Below, piece by piece: positions 61,606 to 64,000 of a stretch of DNA of 64,000 nucleotides. This DNA is from Thalassospira sp. MCCC 1A01148 (GTDB lineage: Bacteria; Pseudomonadota; Alphaproteobacteria; Rhodospirillales; Thalassospiraceae): NCBI RefSeq assembly GCF_001613795.1, contig NZ_LPVZ01000012.1:1-64000 (forward strand), given 5' to 3'. Below the pieces are notes generated by a model, which had not been told where the DNA came from, searched no databases, and saw only the letters and a list, made by a program, of their open reading frames with translations. A program made the translations under genes and the position numbers. Within the stretch, counting starts at the first letter, position 1; each line of letters starts with the position of its first letter.

Positions 61606-62811
61606 ATGGCTGACGCATATATTTGCGATTACATCCGTACCCCGATTGGCCGCTTTGGCGGCAGCCTGTCGCAGGTGCGTGCGGATGATCTGGGCGCTGT
61701 GCCGCTCAAGGCGCTGATGGATCGCAATCCTGATCTTGATTTCGCTGCTGTTGACGACATCGTCTTTGGCTGTGCCAACCAGGCTGGTGAAGACAACCGC
61801 AACGTTGCGCGCATGTCGTCGCTTCTGGCCGGTTTGCCGGAAACAGTGACCGGAACCACGGTCAACCGTCTGTGCGGTTCGGGCATGGATGCGATCATTA
61901 TGGCCGCGCGCGCGATCAAATCGGGTGAAGCCGATCTGATGATTGCCGGCGGCGTTGAAAGCATGTCGCGTGCCCCGTTTGTCATGCCAAAGGCGACGTC
62001 GGCGTTTTCGCGCAATGCGGAAATCTATGACACCACCATTGGCTGGCGCTTCGTGAACCCGGTGATGAAGAAACAGTACGGTGTGGATTCCATGCCCGAA
62101 ACCGGTGAAAACGTTGCCGAGGATTTCAACATCTCGCGCGAAGATCAGGATGCCTTTGCGGCCCGTTCGCAGGACAAGGCGGTTGCCGCACAGGAAAATG
62201 GCAATCTGGCCGCGGAAATCACACCTGTGACCATTCCGCAGCGTAAAGGCGATGCCATTATTGTGGACAAGGATGAACATCCGCGTCCGGGCACCACGGC
62301 CGAAAAGCTTGCCAAATTGCCGACCCCGTTCCGCGAAGGCGGTTCGGTTACGGCCGGTAACGCATCGGGTGTCAATGACGGGGCTGCAGCGCTCATCGTT
62401 GCATCGGAAGCCGCTGTTAAAAAATACGGCCTGACCCCGATTGCACGGGTTGTTGGTGGTGCGACCGCCGGTGTTGCACCGCGTATCATGGGCTTTGGCC
62501 CGGCCCCGGCGTCGAAAAAACTTCTCGCACGCCTTGGCTGGTCGACAGAGCAGCTTGACGTGATCGAACTGAACGAAGCCTTTGCATCCCAGGGGCTGGC
62601 GACGCTTCGTGACCTTGGTATCGCCGATGACGATGCACGCGTAAACCCGAATGGTGGCGCGATTGCCCTTGGCCATCCGCTTGGTATGTCGGGTGCACGC
62701 ATTGCCGGCACTGCAGCCCTGCAGATGAAACGCACAGGTGGCAAGCGAGCGCTGGCGACCATGTGCATTGGTGTTGGTCAGGGCATCGCGATTGCGCTTG
62801 AAGCTGTTTAA
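61606..62811 (+). CDS. pcaF: 3-oxoadipyl-CoA thiolase
   Basis: 401 residues of the type II thiolase family. Nucleophile Cys in NRLCGSGMDAI near residue 90, NPNGGAIALGHPLGMSGAR with the catalytic His, and the second Cys in ATMCIGVGQG. It cleaves 3-oxoadipyl-CoA to succinyl-CoA and acetyl-CoA. It is followed by a terminator, so pcaB may be transcribed apart. Confidence 0.95.
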   Translation: MADAYICDYIRTPIGRFGGSLSQVRADDLGAVPLKALMDRNPDLDFAAVDDIVFGCANQAGEDNRNVARMSSLLAGLPETVTGTTVNRLCGSGMDAIIMAARAIKSGEADLMIAGGVESMSRAPFVMPKATSAFSRNAEIYDTTIGWRFVNPVMKKQYGVDSMPETGENVAEDFNISREDQDAFAARSQDKAVAAQENGNLAAEITPVTIPQRKGDAIIVDKDEHPRPGTTAEKLAKLPTPFREGGSVTAGNASGVNDGAAALIVASEAAVKKYGLTPIARVVGGATAGVAPRIMGFGPAPASKKLLARLGWSTEQLDVIELNEAFASQGLATLRDLGIADDDARVNPNGGAIALGHPLGMSGARIAGTAALQMKRTGGKRALATMCIGVGQGIAIALEAV

Positions 62812-62841
62812 GGCCGATAGCTGATTGATCTTGAAAAAGGT

Positions 62842-62878
62842 GCCCCTGTGCCGGTTGTCGGGCAGGGGCTTCTTTTTG
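62842..62878 (+). terminator. Terminator between pcaF and pcaB
   Basis: GCCCCTG (62842-62848) pairs with CAGGGGC (62863-62869) with a 14-base loop, followed by TTCTTTTT. Read-through is possible. Confidence 0.75.
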
Positions 62879-62906
62879 CGTTATTGACCAATATAGTTGC
62901 TGGCGC

Positions 62907-62918
62907 GACACTAGTGTC
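62907..62918. promoter_or_regulatory. 12-bp palindrome GACACTAGTGTC ahead of pcaB
   Basis: A perfect 12-base palindrome between the pcaF terminator and pcaB, 18 bases downstream of a TTGACC element (62884-62889). It could overlap a pcaB promoter or act as an operator. Confidence 0.35.
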
Positions 62919-62962
62919 TATCGACTTGATTTCACACCTGTTTGAATGGTGGATGATACCTG

Positions 62963-64000
62963 ATGAGCGTTTCGCCCTTTGACTCTGCCTTGCTGGGGGA
63001 TCTGTTTTCCGATCCGGAAATTGCCGCACTGTTTGACGACTGTGCGCAGATTGCATCCATGCTGCTATTTGAATCGGCCCTTGCCGCGGCCGAGGCGCGG
63101 GCAGGTCTGATCCCCCAACAAAGTGCGGTTCGCATTGCTGATGTGTGCCGCGACTTCGAACCAGATCCGGCAACGCTTGCGGGACCAACGGCGCGCGCCG
63201 GTGTGCCGGTCCCGGCATTGATCAAGGCGTTGAAGGCGGAAATTGGCGGCGAAGACGCACGATACGTTCATTTCGGTGCCACCAGCCAGGACGTGGTTGA
63301 TACGGCACTTGTTTTGCAGCTGCGCGATGCGATTGCGATTATTCGCCGCCGTATTCGCAAACTGGCCAAGGCGCTTTCAGCGCATGCCGATACCCACCGC
63401 AAAACGGTGATGATTGGCCGAACACGATCCCAACAGGCTGTGCCCACCACGTTTGGCTTGAAGGCTGCCGGATGGTTGGCACCACTTGTGCGGATTGATC
63501 ACCGGATTGAAAGCCTGTCATCGGACTTGTTGCGCATTTCGTTTGGCGGGGCTGCAGGCACGTTGGCCTCCATCGGGGTCAAGGCTGCAGACGTCGAAAG
63601 CAACCTTTCCGAAGAACTTGATCTTCCGCTTGCAGATATGCCCTGGCATGCCCAGCGTGACGTTCTTGTTGATTTCGCAAGTCAGTTAACGGCGTTAACC
63701 GGCGCGCTAGGCAAGATGGGGCAGGACTTGGTTCTGCTGGCACAGTCCGAAATTGCTGAAGTGCAGCCAGGCAAGGGCGGCGGGTCATCGACCATGCCGC
63801 ATAAATCCAACCCCGTGCAGGCGGAAATGCTGGTGACATTTGCGCGGTTCAATGCCGGGCAGCTTGGCACTTTTGCCCAGTCGCAAATCCACGAACATGA
63901 ACGAAGCGGGGCAAGCTGGCTTCTGGAATGGTTGACCTTGCCGCAGATCATTACCGCTACCGGGGCGGCCCTTGCACAGGCGGTGGATATGGTGCCTGAC
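62963..64000 (+). CDS. pcaB: 3-carboxy-cis,cis-muconate cycloisomerase, N-terminal 346 codons
   Basis: The gene runs off the window, so only the first 346 residues are present. It belongs to the fumarase/aspartase superfamily: ARYVHFGATSQDVVDTAL (early His/Thr site), GRTRSQQAVPTTFGLKAAGW, and the superfamily signature GGSSTMPHKSNPVQAEML near residue 272. It closes the ring of 3-carboxymuconate to 4-carboxymuconolactone, the step before PcaC. Start ATG 62963 has GGTGG upstream. The usual length is about 350-450 residues. Confidence 0.93.
   Translation, partial: MSVSPFDSALLGDLFSDPEIAALFDDCAQIASMLLFESALAAAEARAGLIPQQSAVRIADVCRDFEPDPATLAGPTARAGVPVPALIKALKAEIGGEDARYVHFGATSQDVVDTALVLQLRDAIAIIRRRIRKLAKALSAHADTHRKTVMIGRTRSQQAVPTTFGLKAAGWLAPLVRIDHRIESLSSDLLRISFGGAAGTLASIGVKAADVESNLSEELDLPLADMPWHAQRDVLVDFASQLTALTGALGKMGQDLVLLAQSEIAEVQPGKGGGSSTMPHKSNPVQAEMLVTFARFNAGQLGTFAQSQIHEHERSGASWLLEWLTLPQIITATGAALAQAVDMVPD

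Noticed and set aside
61600-62676. 358-codon minus-strand frame opposite pcaF
   Set aside because: Shadow of a thiolase with all catalytic residues; no promoter or ribosome-binding site.

Overview
The window looks like chromosomal DNA of a marine alphaproteobacterium, most likely Thalassospira or a close Rhodospirillales relative. This is inferred from the moderately GC-rich alphaproteobacterial codon usage, several TRAP transporters, PAS_5-type proteins, DUF3126, PcaQ-type regulation and the gene repertoire; no marker gene was searched. It opens with the 3' end of a 5S rRNA gene and closes inside pcaB. I saw no transposase, integrase, tRNA gene or CRISPR array.

Layout. (1) 1-3000: end of an rRNA operon, then a four-gene bufferin-type RiPP cluster: DUF2282 precursor, DUF692/MNIO enzyme, DUF2063 partner and DoxX membrane protein. 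(2) 3.0-8.8 kb: a GntR regulator divergent from a TakP-like TRAP transporter and a gamma-glutamyltransferase-family hydrolase without a signal peptide. (3) 9.8-19 kb: a sugar module with galM, a YtfQRT-YjfF-type ABC importer, a GntR regulator, a short-chain dehydrogenase and a GguC/AraD1-family protein. (4) 19-24 kb: a NepI-like exporter with an AraC regulator, and an IclR regulator divergent from a ThDP enzyme. (5) 24.9-31.3 kb: a GH13 sugar phosphorylase plus glucosyl-3-phosphoglycerate synthase and phosphatase, which together could make and recycle the compatible solute glucosylglycerate; a repeat-containing lipoprotein and two PAS_5 paralogues lie between. (6) 31.6-45.9 kb: mixed genes, including pobA, hpt, a GST, a permease with a mini-thioredoxin, a glutathione-independent formaldehyde dehydrogenase, an MFS/MarR/siderophore-interacting-protein operon and an RTX-repeat lipoprotein. 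(7) 46.1-51.9 kb: an AT-rich orphan with a HEPN-like motif and a zinc ribbon, a flavoprotein with an altered C-terminus, a NitT/TauT-type ABC importer and a GNAT acetyltransferase. (8) 51.9-64 kb: aromatic catabolism, with a PobR-like AraC regulator, a second TRAP transporter, PcaQ, and pcaDCHG-pcaIJF-pcaB.

How the genes work together. PobA makes protocatechuate from 4-hydroxybenzoate. PcaHG cleaves the ring, and PcaB, PcaC and PcaD carry it to 3-oxoadipate. PcaIJ (here of the longer CatIJ/glutaconate-CoA-transferase type) and PcaF release succinyl-CoA and acetyl-CoA. The TRAP system lying between the PobR-like regulator and PcaQ is the obvious candidate importer. Many intergenic gaps hold strong hairpins or palindromes, which are listed individually. 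The most notable items are the bufferin-like cluster with its 13-bp inverted repeat between precursor and maturase genes, the HEPN/zinc-ribbon orphan, the possible oxamate (2-oxo-acid amide) uptake and hydrolysis locus, and the complete glucosylglycerate make-and-break set.
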